Positions 23,601-34,316 of a stretch of 64,000 bases of DNA are shown piece after piece; the first letter of the stretch is position 1; each line of letters opens with the position of its first letter. This DNA is from Ipomoea triloba (taxonomy: Eukaryota; Streptophyta; Magnoliopsida; Solanales; Convolvulaceae). The position numbers and the translations under genes were made by a program. The stretch covers positions 13,804,384-13,868,383 of the forward strand of contig NC_044923.1 in assembly GCF_003576645.1 (NCBI RefSeq). Reading direction: 5' to 3'. The notes below the pieces were generated by a model. That model was not told where the DNA came from and searched no databases. It saw only the letters and a program-made list of their open reading frames with translations.

Positions 23601-26600
23601 AAGAAATTGTTGGGTGGAGGCTTAAAGGGCTAAATCCAACAAAAAAAAAATTCAAGTCCTTTCAAAATATAGTACTCCCACGATCACATTTTATCTGTCA
23701 TGCCTACTATTCATTGGTCAATACAAATCCTATTCTTTGCTTATTTCTATTAGCATATTCTTATAATTTTTAAATTTCATTTTTCATATTTAATATTACT
23801 TTTAATATAGTTTCTAAATATATAAATTTTACATACTAATTCTAAACTTAATATTATGAGAAATTAAATTGTAAATAACTTAAGTCAAGTCTCATTAATA
23901 GAACCTGATAAATAAAATAGGACCGAAGGAGTAATAATTAAGAAAATATAGGTTGGTATGAACATTTATTACCTCAGTGAAAAATTGTTTGGTTCCATGA
24001 CTTGATGAATCTGCCATGACTTTGACTGCTATTTCCTTCCCATCCCTTAATTTTCCATGGTACACAGGCCCAAAGCTTCCCTTCCCAATTCTCTTTGAAA
24101 AATTCTCTGTTGATTGTTGTATGTCACCAAGTGAAATATAGCATGCTACACCTTCATCCATTAAAGATCCACCCCGAGCAATTGATGAATAATTAGTTGA
24201 AGGTTTTGTGCTGCTGCGCAAAGAATTACCTGATAGGTGCACATAAAATAATGGATGAAGTTGAGTGATAATATTTGTTTTTTAAAAGCAAAAGCCGAAC
24301 TTTTATTACTGTAATAAGACTGAGACAAAGTCAGGGGTGACAGAGACCCAAACCTTAGAACTAGCCTGAGAATAGACGGTTGTAGCTGATGAGTGAGCTA
24401 AAGTATTTAATTTATTGAGGTACATGAAATTGGCAATTTATATCATGGACTAGGGTCCACATAGCATTATGGACCCTGAATCAAAACGACGAGGTCCAAA
24501 ACTTTAAACTTATACTCGTAAGGTACAGAATTTTATAACACAAAACACAAAAAATCACAACACAAGACACATAAACATGTTATATATTTACTTATTTTTC
24601 AAATCTGATTTATATACATAATTTTTGTTCATAGACAGCACAAAATTTCACAACACAAGATACAGAAATTCATAACATAAGACATAATTACTAATTCGTA
24701 GCAAGTATATAATTCATACTCTTAAAGTACAGAATTTCATAACACAAAACATAAAAATTCATAATATAAGACACGTATACATGCACCAGGGTCCACAGTG
24801 CATAGTGAACCCTAGTTCCATGGTATAAAGATTGTATGAAATTGCAGATGGTGCATACCTTTGGTATCAGTTCTTTGACGAGATGCTTTTGTTCTAAAGT
24901 AACGCATAGTAGCTATGAATAGAATGAAAAGAACCGCAACCAATCCAACTGAAACTCCAATTAGCAGTTTGTTGTGTGATTTGCTCTTTGAGCCATGTCT
25001 GAGCTGAGAATTGCCTTCATACCTGGAAAAATACAAAGTCAAAGTTTTCAATTAAGGTTCTTCTCTAACTAACTTAGTTGGCGTGAGTGGCTGTGCACTC
25101 TCATCTCTCGTATGGAAAAACTAATAGTACCAGCACTTTATCTCTTAATTAGGCCAGTCTGGTGCGAATGGGGATTAGTCTGAGTATAGTACCAAACTAT
25201 GATACGGGCTTTCCTCTTGGAGTTCAAAACCCCCTCTCGTATGAAAAAAAACAATATGACCAACACATTGTCTCTTAATTAGGTCGGCCTAGTGTAAACG
25301 GAGATCAGTCTGAATATGGTACCAAATTATAATACGGGCTTTCCTCCTATAGTTATGGCCTACTCAGGATGCCGTTTCTAATCAAAAAAATTAAGGTTCT
25401 CTTGCTTGTTATTTTTGTAGTCCTAAATCTTAAACATTTTTTACTCAAAATTTCAGAAAATCATAGTCCTTGAGATTTTTATACAGACAGATATGTAATG
25501 GCTTGCTGTTTCAAAGCATTGTGTGTATGTATATGTGGACTATGTAGGATACAAAAATGGAAAATGTCAAGTTTAAGGTATATTTTCCCTTACTATTTTA
25601 TCTTAAAGCTTTTGTCATATCTGCCAACTATTACTTAGATGATTATGAACTAAAAGCATACTCACCTGAAGGTAACTTTTCCTGTTAGCAATGGTAAAGG
25701 TATTTCTCCAATTAAGCTATTGTGCCGCACATCTCTGCCACAGGAGACAAGAATTGCATAATTAATAAGTAATTTTTTTAACAGTACAAGGAGAAAATTT
25801 CCAACTTTAAATAATGCATGCTGGGGAATATAACTAGACCGAATAATTAGAAGGTGTTAGTCAATCACTCTGTGTCTAATATAAAGTCGGTATTAATGGG
25901 TAGTGGGTACTTATGCTGCATTTAAGGTTCTGAGTCAAGTATAAAACAAAACGGCTAAAGTTACTTAGGTCTACCATTCAAGGCAACACAACAAGAAAAC
26001 ATTAACTATGACTGGAGTATTGTGATCTCTGCTTCGACTACGAGGTCAGATTTTTTGTAGACTTTCTATTCAATTGAACGTTAGACTACATTGATATCTA
26101 ACAACCAAATCCAAAAAAAAAAAAAAAAAATCTTCAATATCACTGCATACAGTTCCTGTAGTCTTGGCATACTTCCTAGGTAAGCTGGTAGTGCACCAGT
26201 AAGGTTGTTGTTCTCCAGATGTCTGCATGTTTTACCATAAACAAGTTATTATCTAAGTCAGAAAGATATTTATTATTTGATATTATGGTGTTAGATGTAG
26301 GGGATATGATGATGAGTGAAGAAGAACCTACAAAATTTCCAAATTGATAAGATTGCTCATGTCAGGGATTAATCCGGTGAGGGAGTTCCCATCCAACCAC
26401 CTACATATACATATATAGTTGAAACTCACTAGATTTATTATCTTTAATTTTAATAATAATAATCATAGTTCTCCATAAGAGAAGGAATAATATAATTGCA
26501 CTTACAACTCTGTCAAACCTTCCATGTTATTGAGTTCATGTGGAATTTCACCCTTCACATTCTTTCCTGATAGTACACTGTTAAATAAGGTCAACATGAT

Positions 26601-29600
26601 GAAGTGATATTAAATTTGTTGGGCTGGCGGGCTCGGTGAAGGGTCAAGTTCATCAATTAGTGACTAGGAGAATGTTGGGCAAAGCAAGAAGTCGGTAAAG
26701 GGCCAAGTTTAATAAAGTTGCGCCTTCGCTATCAGCTATAGCTTCTGGCGTAGTGGTAAACGCTTGATTCTAACAAGTGGTATTAGAGTCAGGAAAACTG
26801 TGCAGTTAAGACTGACAGGTGCTAGGAGGAGGGGGAATTGTTGGGCAAAGGCTAATAAAGGGCTTAAGTCCAACACCCTACCTCTCGAAAATGTGATAGT
26901 TGTCTATAAGGAAACAAAATCGCGCCTTCGCTATCAGCAATAGCTTTTGGCGCAGTAGTAAGTGCTTGATCCTAACAAGTGATATCAAAGTCAGGAAAAC
27001 CTACTATGCAGTTAAGACTGATAGGTGCTGAAAGGACGAGGAATTGTTGGGCGAAATCCAATAAAGGGCCAAGTCCAGCATCCTGTCTCTTGAAAATGTG
27101 ACAGGTGCTGGCATAGTGATAAATGTTTGATCTTAACACAATTGTACGTACTTACATTTTGGTGATTCTTGGAGGCATTGTTGTGCTGCAATTCAGCCAT
27201 TCCCATTGTGTGGGCACACAAGGATCACCTCCTTCTTCAGTCCAGCCACTTCCCACTGACATGGAACGCAGGGTTTTCAGAGCATTCACTTCCAAGTAAG
27301 CACACCACATACATTTTGTTAGTTTGTTTATATATATAATTTGGTCACAAAATGAAGCAGCTAATTCAGCATTACCATCTTGTTCATCTGTCTTAGCAGC
27401 AATCTTTACATATCTGCTTATTTCCATTGCATTTAACAGCGGCCCTCGAGTAGAATCGAGGGTCTTCACAAAGGAGAATGACAGAACAAAATTGAGTGTG
27501 ACATTCATGTAGCTAGGCTCATATAGAGTGTAACTCCCATTTGCATTCTCAGCAATGTTCACCACAGCATTGCTGTAATCCGCAACGTATGGCTCCTTCA
27601 TTTTGAACTTCCTGGTTTCGTTTGCGCCCAAATCTTGAATCTCAGCAAAGTAGGCATAGGCGCGGGCATTGGCTGGGAAGTCTTCCAGATTTAGTCTGTA
27701 GTTTAAGCTCCCTCTAGTCCCAACTACACCGGTTTGCATTACTTTAACAGGTGGATACTCTCTTGTGTTTGTGTCTATGTGTTTAGTTGTGTTGATTCTT
27801 TGTGTGCCTGGAGCCACCCCTACCAAAAAGTTTGGCCTTTTGTCTATATCAGAATCCCATATACGGTCGTAAGGATCATCAGGGTACCTGAGATATCATC
27901 TCATCAAATTCAAAATTTTATACTCCGGTATATATGTTGCAGATCAGATCAGATGTCCAAATTAAAGCCCAAACCTGTGTTGGGTTGAGATAGGTGAAGG
28001 ACCATATCTAGCATCAGGGGATTGTTAGTTGAGTCTAACACTTTGTCTTTCAAAAATGTGGTAAATAGAGTTGCACATTCGTTTGTTAGGATCAATCGCT
28101 TACCACTACACCAATACCAAAGGCTTGAAGGGTCAAATCACCTTTCAAAATTACCACTAAGCCAAAAGGTATAGCTACTAGTAACAAAGATCCCTAGTCA
28201 TCTGTTGTTGGACTTGGCCTTTACCCGGCCTCTGCCCTACAATTCCCCTTAGCCACCAATTGATTATAACGGTAAAGATCCTAACAAGTGGCATCACGAC
28301 GACCCACAGGTACGGTGCTTATATCATCTTTTGTCATAGCGGTAAGCGTTCAATCTGACAACTAGAGATTTAAAATTGTATGGGTACCTTACCTTATTGC
28401 ATCCGTAGATTGAGCTCCAAAATTGACTCTTGCAGCCAATTTGAGGTAGAAGTCATCTTCATAATCCGTGGCATACATGGACAAGTTCAAAGGCCGGAGC
28501 TCAAGAGTGGAAATGAAGGGGGACCCTGTAGTTGCACAGCACACACACACATCCACACACTTTGAGGGAGCCCTTATCACCATTTCCTTCACATATATCC
28601 TTGAAGATTCTTGAATAGTTATAGTCCCCCACTTTGTTGCATCCAGGTAAAGTTGAAATTTTGGGTAAATCCCCCCATCTGTTTCACTAGTCCCATACAG
28701 AAACGTTGCTCTCACAATATATCTCCTTCTCTCTTTGGTGCTCAAAGTGTAACAGTATTTCTTGTTATCTGCTGGGAATTCTCTCCTTGTTTGGTATTGC
28801 TGTGTGGTTCCATTGATTATGCTGTTTACTTTCTCTGCTTTTCCTTGCCCAATCCCACTGTCTGAAATCCATGCTAAGCCGGTTTTTGAGTCGGTGTAAT
28901 TACTGCTGCCTCCACAGTCAATACTCATGAACTCTGCATTTCCAGTTTCAACCTTAATTTCTTGGTAGGGTGAGTTAATATCCGGTTTAATTTGGTCCTT
29001 CAACTATAGGATTTCACTACTTTAATCTTCAACTTTCAAATCTGCTCAATTTCATCCCCAACTATTTAATTTTTACTTGAAACAAGCCAGAATAGTCTTG
29101 ATCGAGGACCATTTTGATTACAATTGCATTGCATAGTTGAAGATAAAATTGTACAAATCGATTACCAAAGTGGTGGAAATCTTAATAATTGAGGGACTAA
29201 ATCAAGTATTAACTCTTTCTTGGTTAGACAAACACAACTAACACACACTTGATTCAACAACTAAAATATGGTACATGCTCTTTCTATTCTTATTTATGTC
29301 TACAATATTGAGTGAACAGAGGCCGTTAAAGGACCAAATCTTTCAGTAGTCAAGGAGAATTTTGGGCGAAACCCGATGAAGGATCAAGTCCAGCACACTC
29401 TATCTTTCAAAAATGCAATGACAGTTGTATTTTTACTACTAACTGTAGTTTTTGACATCTGCAGTGATACTTGTTTGGTCCTAACATACAATAATGATTG
29501 GTTGTTATTTGAATTTCTCTGATTACTGTACTATGTTAAACTGTGAATTATTGAACTATCTTATGCTCATAACTTCCATATTACTTTGAAGTGAAGGCTA

Positions 29601-29701
29601 TAGATACAACTCATACAAGAGACAGACATACCTGAAACTTGGCACACTATTGATGGAGTGAAGATGGCAAGTAAAAGAAAGAGCTGTGGAAGAAAATCCA
29701 T
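20654..29701 (-). CDS. LRR receptor-like Ser/Thr kinase with malectin-like ectodomain (At1g67720/At2g37050 type)
   Basis: A plasma-membrane receptor kinase of LRR subfamily I. Exons (minus strand): 29701-29632, 28933-28393, 27887-27376, 27288-27156, 26577-26506, 26400-26332, 26222-26151, 25734-25666, 25022-24859, 24229-23973, 23235-23109, 23016-22951, 22596-22410, 22291-22159, 20971-20654. All junctions are GT..AG and lengths sum to 2790 nt, 929 aa plus stop. Domains: signal peptide 1-20 ([17 protein letters not shown]); malectin-like region ~24-370 starting [17 protein letters not shown] cap; about four LRRs ~405-510, each on its own 69-72-nt exon; TM ~532-552; kinase ~600-870. The glycine loop GKGSFGPVY, Lys637, HRD Asp734 and DFG Asp752 are present, so it should be an active RD kinase. 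An ATG 87 nt upstream is in frame but would bury the signal peptide, so I start at 29701. Ligand unknown. Confidence 0.93.
21733..22083. mobile_element. ~350-bp TIR MITE in intron 14 of the kinase gene
   Basis: CAGGTGTGGTCGCG..TTAACGTGCGGTC on the left pairs with GACCGCACGAGAAGGCACGACCACATTTG on the right, and inner words ATGTTAGAAAATGCACCAC pair with GTGGTGCATTTTCTAACAT. AT runs flank both sides, hiding any duplication. Superfamily undetermined. Confidence 0.7.
22676..22929. mobile_element. ~250-bp TIR MITE in kinase intron 12
   Basis: AGTTAATACCCGATTTGG and its complement ending GTATTAACT form the ends. Imperfect 9-bp flanks AGAATTACT / AGAACTACT (8 of 9) fit a MULE-type insertion. The right end is about 20 nt from the donor of exon 12. 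Relatives are at 28967 and 42977. Confidence 0.7.
23310..23645 (+). mobile_element. TRIM retroelement remnants in kinase intron 10
   Basis: Several pieces of the TRIM described at 26617: TGTTGGGCGG starts, a TAGTGGTAAGCGTTTGATCCTAACA end, then TGTTGGACGG and TGTTGGGCGAGG again. Copies are rearranged and partial. Confidence 0.6.
23675..23931. mobile_element. Stowaway-like MITE
   Basis: CTCCCACGATCACATTTTATCTGTC at the left and GGACCGAAGGAG at the right, flanked by TA, with an AT-rich centre. The interior is shared with the copy at 31839 (ATTGGTCAA, TTATTTTTAAATT). TA duplication and CTCC...GGAG ends are typical of Stowaway (Tc1/mariner). Confidence 0.75.
24430..24835. mobile_element. 'Watch-word' MITE family copy A (TATCATGGAC...GGTCCAC ends), kinase intron 9
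   Basis: Left end TTATATCATGGACTAGGGTCC, right end GTTCCATGGTATAAAGATTG, with CAAAACGAC just inside the left end. The centre repeats the words CATAACACAAGACAC and GTACAGAATTTCATAACAC. Longer copies of the same family are at 34995 and 37186. Confidence 0.7.
25075..25385 (+). mobile_element. tRNA-derived SINE, two partial copies
   Basis: TAGTTGGCGTGAGTGGCTG resembles a Pol III A box and GGAGTTCAAAACCCC a degenerate B box. The body (TTAGGCCAGTCTGGTGCGAA, TACGGGCTTTCCTC) occurs twice in tandem, ending GGCCTACTCAGGATGCC. It lies in intron 8 of the kinase gene. A degraded relative is at 33280-33400. Confidence 0.55.
26617..27138 (+). mobile_element. Tandem TRIM array (LTR-internal-LTR-internal-LTR) in kinase intron 4
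   Basis: Repeats start TGTTGGGC and end CTAACA: 26617-26672 (partial), 26673-26775, 26839-26977, 27045-27138. Between them are two internal segments of only 63 and 67 bp (26776-26838, 26978-27044). Each begins with TGGTAT(T/C)AGAGTC-like sequence, a near match to the initiator-Met-tRNA primer site, and ends in a purine tract (GGAGGAGGGGGAAT) next to the following LTR. That is the layout of terminal-repeat retrotransposons in miniature. No coding. Flanks AAATT / CAATT agree in four of five bases. The right end is 17 nt from the splice donor of kinase exon 4. Confidence 0.8.
27985..28345. mobile_element. TRIM remnants in both orientations, kinase intron 2
   Basis: A sense piece (TTGTTAGTTGAGTCTAACAC) is followed by antisense GTTAGGATCAATCGCTTACC and GTTGGACTTGGCC, then sense GATCCTAACAAGTGGCATC. 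All are phrases of the 26617 TRIM. The order implies successive insertions or rearrangement. Confidence 0.55.
28967..29215. mobile_element. 249-bp MULE-type MITE in kinase intron 1, next to the acceptor
   Basis: GAGTTAATATCCGG.. and ..CAAGTATTAACTC form the ends; TTTCTTGGT is repeated exactly at 28958-28966 and 29216-29224 (9 bp). The left end carries five extra bases (AGGGT) before the symmetrical part. The element ends 33 nt from the start of exon 2. Confidence 0.75.
29320..29485 (+). mobile_element. TRIM remnant in kinase intron 1
   Basis: TTTTGGGCGAAACCCGATGAAGG, AGTCCAGCACACTC, TTTTTGACATCTGCAGTGATA and GGTCCTAACA follow the order of the TRIM LTR at 26839, with substitutions. Single decayed LTR. 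Confidence 0.55.
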
Positions 29702-30477
29702 GGGAGAAGAAGAAGAAAAAGAAGGAGAGAAGCTCTGCTTTGGAATTTGAATACAAGTGTCAGACTCCTTCCTAGTTGAGCTAACCATCTTACTTTGTCT
29801 CTTTTGCCTTTAGCTTCCCTTTAACTTTTGCTGAGCTAATAGGAAAAGGAAACTACTACTTGCCAATCCGGCTCTCAAATTTTATTCCTATTCAAATTTG
29901 TATGTAAATAGTTTACCTGACTCACATGATAAAAATAATTTATCATGATTCACAAGTTCAAATTATTATCATCTTGATTAGAGTCTGTCACCTATGAATA
30001 ATTTAAGTTGATTTATGATCATTTGTCAATTAAGGTCACAAGACGGATTTTACTTCTACTCAAGAGTTATTGGGTTTCTCTTATCATTCATAAAAAATAT
30101 TGTTGTTTATTATATTAGAGTAAAAGTAAAATAATAATGATTGAGAGTTGATGTAATAAAACTCAAAAATTATTGTTCTCAATATTAGGCCTTCCGCAAT
30201 GTGAATACACCAGAAAAAAGGAATTGAACATCAATTTCCAGGCTAACTTTTTCTTTGCATTGGAAAAGAATATTTAGTACGTGAACACCACTGCAATAAT
30301 GAATGTGTGAAAATATCTCTGTTTTCTGTACTGTTTTCCCTCGTCATTGACCGGTCTATTTATTAGTGTGAACATCAGACATCTTGGCGAAAAGAATTTA
30401 ATGATTTAATCGTTTTTAACTTGCTCATGAGTTAACCTATTGGTTAGAAGATGACACTTTTGAAATAATTAAGAATT
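29702..30477. other. Upstream region of the kinase gene
   Basis: Should hold the promoter and 5' UTR of the minus-strand kinase gene. A TC/GA-rich leader lies at 29700-29760. I see no TATA box I trust. The remainder is AT-rich and unremarkable. Confidence 0.4.
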
Positions 30478-31042
30478 GGGAAAAGGTTCAAATACAACCT
30501 CAAATTTTTGCTAAAAAATCAATTAAGCCCTTGAACTTTTGAAAGTTGTAATTAAATCTACAAACATGTTATTTTAGAACAATTAAACCAGTTAACCTGT
30601 TGTTGACTTGTAATTGCATGTCAACTAGGATTTCGACGACCCTCCGGCGAACCTTAGGCAAGTTAGGTCAAAAAACAACGGTCATCAATTGCATGGTGAC
30701 CAATTTGCGACCAGTTTGGGCCCAATCTCCAATCGACGGAGAAACCATCTATGTCAACTGGAGATGGTGACCAACTGATCGTTATCTCCCGTTGACGGAG
30801 ATGGCTTCTCTGGCAGAACGCGACTGATGGCGACTGTTACAGTCGTCAGTCGCTGATTTTTACCTAACTTGCCTAAAGTTTGCCGGAAACCTAATTGACT
30901 TGCAATTACAGATCACCAACAGGTTAGTGGTTTTAATTGCTCCAAAATAACATGTTTGTGGATTTAATTGCAACTTTCAAAAGTTCAAGGAGCCTAATTG
31001 ACTTCTTAGCAAAAGTCCGAGGGTATACTTGACCATTTTCCC
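30478..31042. mobile_element. 565-bp MULE-type element with 9-bp TSD
   Basis: Ends GGGAAAAGGTTCAAATA / ..CTTGACCATTTTCCC, related to those of the Pack-MULE at 9876. Identical flanks TTAAGAATT at 30469-30477 and 31043-31051. The centre is more GC-rich (GACGGAG, CCGGCG words) and partly self-complementary. Confidence 0.88.
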
Positions 31043-31164
31043 TTAAGAATTTAACTTTAAAAAGAATAATACTATATAGACTTTATTTGGTAACATAGTA
31101 AGTTTATCAGTCTATTTTAACATACTATATAGAATCCCCCTCCTCCCAGTCTCCCACCTCACCC

Positions 31165-31167
<3 letters not shown>

Positions 31168-31210
<43 letters not shown>
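31168..31210. repeat. (AT)n microsatellite
   Basis: About 40 bases of AT immediately beside the Helitron-like end at 31212. Confidence 0.9.
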
Positions 31211-31211
<1 letters not shown>

Positions 31212-31212
<1 letters not shown>

Positions 31213-31632
31213 TAGTATTTTTTATGCGCGATGCGCAAAAAATAGGTGCCCAATATTAGTACTTTATATTAAAAATTTAAATTTATTTAGATTTTAGATG
31301 TTTAAATTATAGAAAATAATAATACTAATAATGTAAAACATTTTTATAAATTTGATATTTATATTTTAAAAAGTAACTAACATTTAATAACTCTAATATA
31401 TAATGTGTATATATTATTATTATTGAAGAGAAGATAAGAAAATATATGATGGATGCATGTGCATAGGAACAATAGTGGAAAAGATAACGGAAGTTATAAC
31501 GGCAGGGGTATATTTGTCCAAAATATTATATAGTACAACTTTTATAGCATAATGTACAAAAAAAAACTTTAACGGAAAAAACGGACATAAATGAAGGGTA
31601 TAACCTTCATTCACGCTTATTATGTTTTTAGA
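31212..31632 (-). mobile_element. Small non-autonomous Helitron candidate
   Basis: On the minus strand the unit starts TCTAAAAACATAATAAG after a host A. It ends with a GC-rich hairpin (TTTTTGCGCATCGCGCATAAAAA region, 31217-31241) a few bases before CTAG, followed by host T. TC start, hairpin near a CTRR end, A/T target and lack of duplication are the Helitron hallmarks. 421 bp, no coding. Confidence 0.6.
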
Positions 31633-31838
31633 TATATAGCATTAAAGTGTATATAAAACTTATATTTATGTTTTTTTTTTAAACAACTTATATTTATATT
31701 TAAATTGTTAATAGTTTAAGTAGTTTAGTTGGTTGAATTTCAAACTTGATATTATAAAGCTTATATCATAGGTCCAAATCTCATTAGCAACAAATTTTTA
31801 GTTTATCTCATTCATTCCTTCACAAGATAAATTAAATA

Positions 31839-32095
31839 CTCCATCTGTCCCATTTTACCTGTCCTATTTACTATTTATTGGTCAAACCAACTCTTTCATT
31901 ATTGCTTATTTTCTTTAGTAATTTTTTATTATTTTTAAATTAATTTTTTGTGTCTAATAGTACTTTTAATGTAGTTTCTAAATATATAAATTTTATACAT
32001 TAATGTTAAACTTAATATTATTAAAAATTGGATTAAAAATAACTTCAGACAAGCCTCGTTAAATGAACCAGACAACCAAAATGGGATGGAGGTAG
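31839..32095. mobile_element. Stowaway-like MITE
   Basis: CTCCATCTGTCCCATTTTACC...AAAATGGGATGGAGGTAG between TA dinucleotides. Same family as 23675. Confidence 0.8.
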
Positions 32096-33535
32096 TACTT
32101 TTTTTTTAGTCTACCTTAGAAATTAAAAAGTATTTATGAATATAGTGTTATTCAAATTATTTTATCTAATTGATTATGTTTCATATTATATTATAAATAT
32201 TTTCACATTTTCACCCTACGCAAGTATATTTTTTGCTCCGACCCTAATTATATGTAATCTATAAAAAAAAAACATTCTATTGTAATTTATATTGTATTTT
32301 GTATTTTAACCTTATTATGGTTGTTTGATATTTTGTCATTGATATTTCTAACGTAATTTAAATTCCGCCCCCAATTAGTCAATTTTCTTATCCCTCCCTG
32401 ATTAGTTGTTTGACTTAGTTAAACAAGCAATATAAGTGTTTGATTAATTAATTTTTTGTAACAACTTATTGCTCTAAAACGTTAAAATTTAAAAAACTAC
32501 TCAAAATAGTTTTTTATTAGCTTTTTGATAAAGTCATTTTGTATGTAATTAGCTATCAGATAACAACTAATTTACCAAAGATCTTTCTACAATCAACTAA
32601 TGATATCAAGTAGTCAAATTCACTAACTTAATCAGTTAACAACTATTTACCAAACATTCCCATAGACTCTCAATTTTTTTTACTTCACGTCATGTGATAA
32701 CTTTGATTTTAAAAAAAGGGTCACAAATTTCATTCCTTTTAATTTGTTTTTCTTAAGCTAATAAAATATAAACATGTGACAAAGTATGAGTACATCTATC
32801 TTTTTCGTTTAAAAACATCAAATCTCAACCTTATGGGGTTTTGTATACAAAGTTGCACATGTTTACATAGTAATTAATAAGCTTGACTAATCTGCCAATA
32901 ATCAATGAACATAAAAAGTTACGAAGTCATATGAGTTTATGTAAATTTGAGTATATAATTCATTATGCAAATAGTATTTTTCTTATTAGATAATGATATA
33001 TACACTCAAATTTGTAAGTACAAATTTATACACATGATTTTGCTTAATTAATTATCATGAATTTGACTAATTACTTAATTAGTAAGCAATGAATCACCTA
33101 GAAAGTGCAAAAAACAACTGAATTGACCATTCTAGGGACAAGTTAGCTCTCACACTTGTACTTTATGATGTAAATCCCTAGTTTTAAGAGATTAACCATT
33201 ACCATGGCATACTTTATCATAAAAGTTTTAATTTATTTAATAAAAAAATGAGGCATATGCATTTAAAATTGTCTTAACTTGAGGTTTGCCCCTTGATTGG
33301 ATCGGCTCGGTGCGAACATTGATTAATTTGAATATGGTACAAGTTTAAAGGTGTATCATATAGTTAGAATCTACTTAAGGCACCTTATGATCTTTAAAAA
33401 AATGGTCTTACCATCTTTACAATACTGGGATAGTGCAATTATGTATTAATACAAATTAAATGCCTTGTGGTCTTGAATTTATAGTGCAATTATGTATTAA
33501 ATATATTTTGCTAAACTGGGTGTAGCCAGTCAACA
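32096..33535. other. AT-rich intergenic sequence
   Basis: No reading frame, RNA or clear terminal repeat seen. A degraded SINE-like phrase (GCCCCTTGATTGGATCGGCTCGG) occurs near 33290-33330. Confidence 0.5.
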
Positions 33536-33775
33536 ATTGTTATACCATGGTCCATAGACCACAATCCACATTGCAAAATGAACTTATAATATAAATTCAT
33601 TTTTAGTATACTGCAAATTTATTTTATGTACTATATGTTAATTTCAAATTGCAGTACATTAAAAATAAATAATTATTAAAATATAATGAACCTATTAAAA
33701 ATAATAAAAATGTATTAGGGTTTACTTTATAAGATGGACCACGGGACTGGATATAATTTGCCGCAGTAAATAATG
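33536..33775. mobile_element. Diverged MITE of the GGTCCA family
   Basis: TTGTTATACCATGGTCCATAG at left and GGACCACGGGACTGGATATAA at right form loose inverted ends around an AT-rich centre with TATTAAAAATAAT repeats. Similar ends occur at 35800 and 36829. Confidence 0.55.
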
Positions 33776-34086
33776 TTGGGCAAATATTAAAAATAATTTT
33801 GGCATGGTGGGGGCTAATAGAGGAATCGGATGGATGCATTTGGGGCCAAACCTAATTTAAGGCTCTTTCATGTATTTAATTGATGAAATTTCCTAATCCC
33901 TACATATCTTGTACCCGATGCAGGCTGTTAGGGTGTGTGGTTGTTGAAGGAGATCATAGATATGATGAGGATTATATTATTGGTAAGGTGAGATATGGAT
34001 ATGTAAGTATGAAAAATGATTATTGTATTTTTATGGAGTAAAAGTAAAATGATTGATATATGCCCTAGAGTTTAGCGTATTAGTTT

Positions 34087-34316
34087 TTTTTTTTTTTTTT
34101 TTTTGAAAGCCAAACAAAAATAAAAATATATTAAGAAATCAAAGCAGTACTCCGCAAGGGAGCAGAAACAAAGAGAGGGATAGTGTCAAACCGCTCAATC
34201 CAATGTTCATCTACAAAACTAAGAGCATGTTTAGCTAAAGCATGAGCTACCAAATTACCGCTACGAGGCACAAAACGAAATCTTGCAAGAGGCATAGCAT
34301 GAAGCAGCTCTCTAAT
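34087..34316 (-). mobile_element. 5'-truncated LINE (L1-type) 3' end with poly(A) and 18-bp TSD
   Basis: On the minus strand it reads FRFVPRSGNLVAHALAKHAL, the end of a LINE-associated RNase H domain, then a stop, a short UTR and poly(A) (poly(T) at 34087-34104). AGTTTAGCGTATTAGTTT is repeated at 34069-34086 and 34317-34334. Truncation, tail and long duplication together identify target-primed LINE insertion. Confidence 0.85.
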
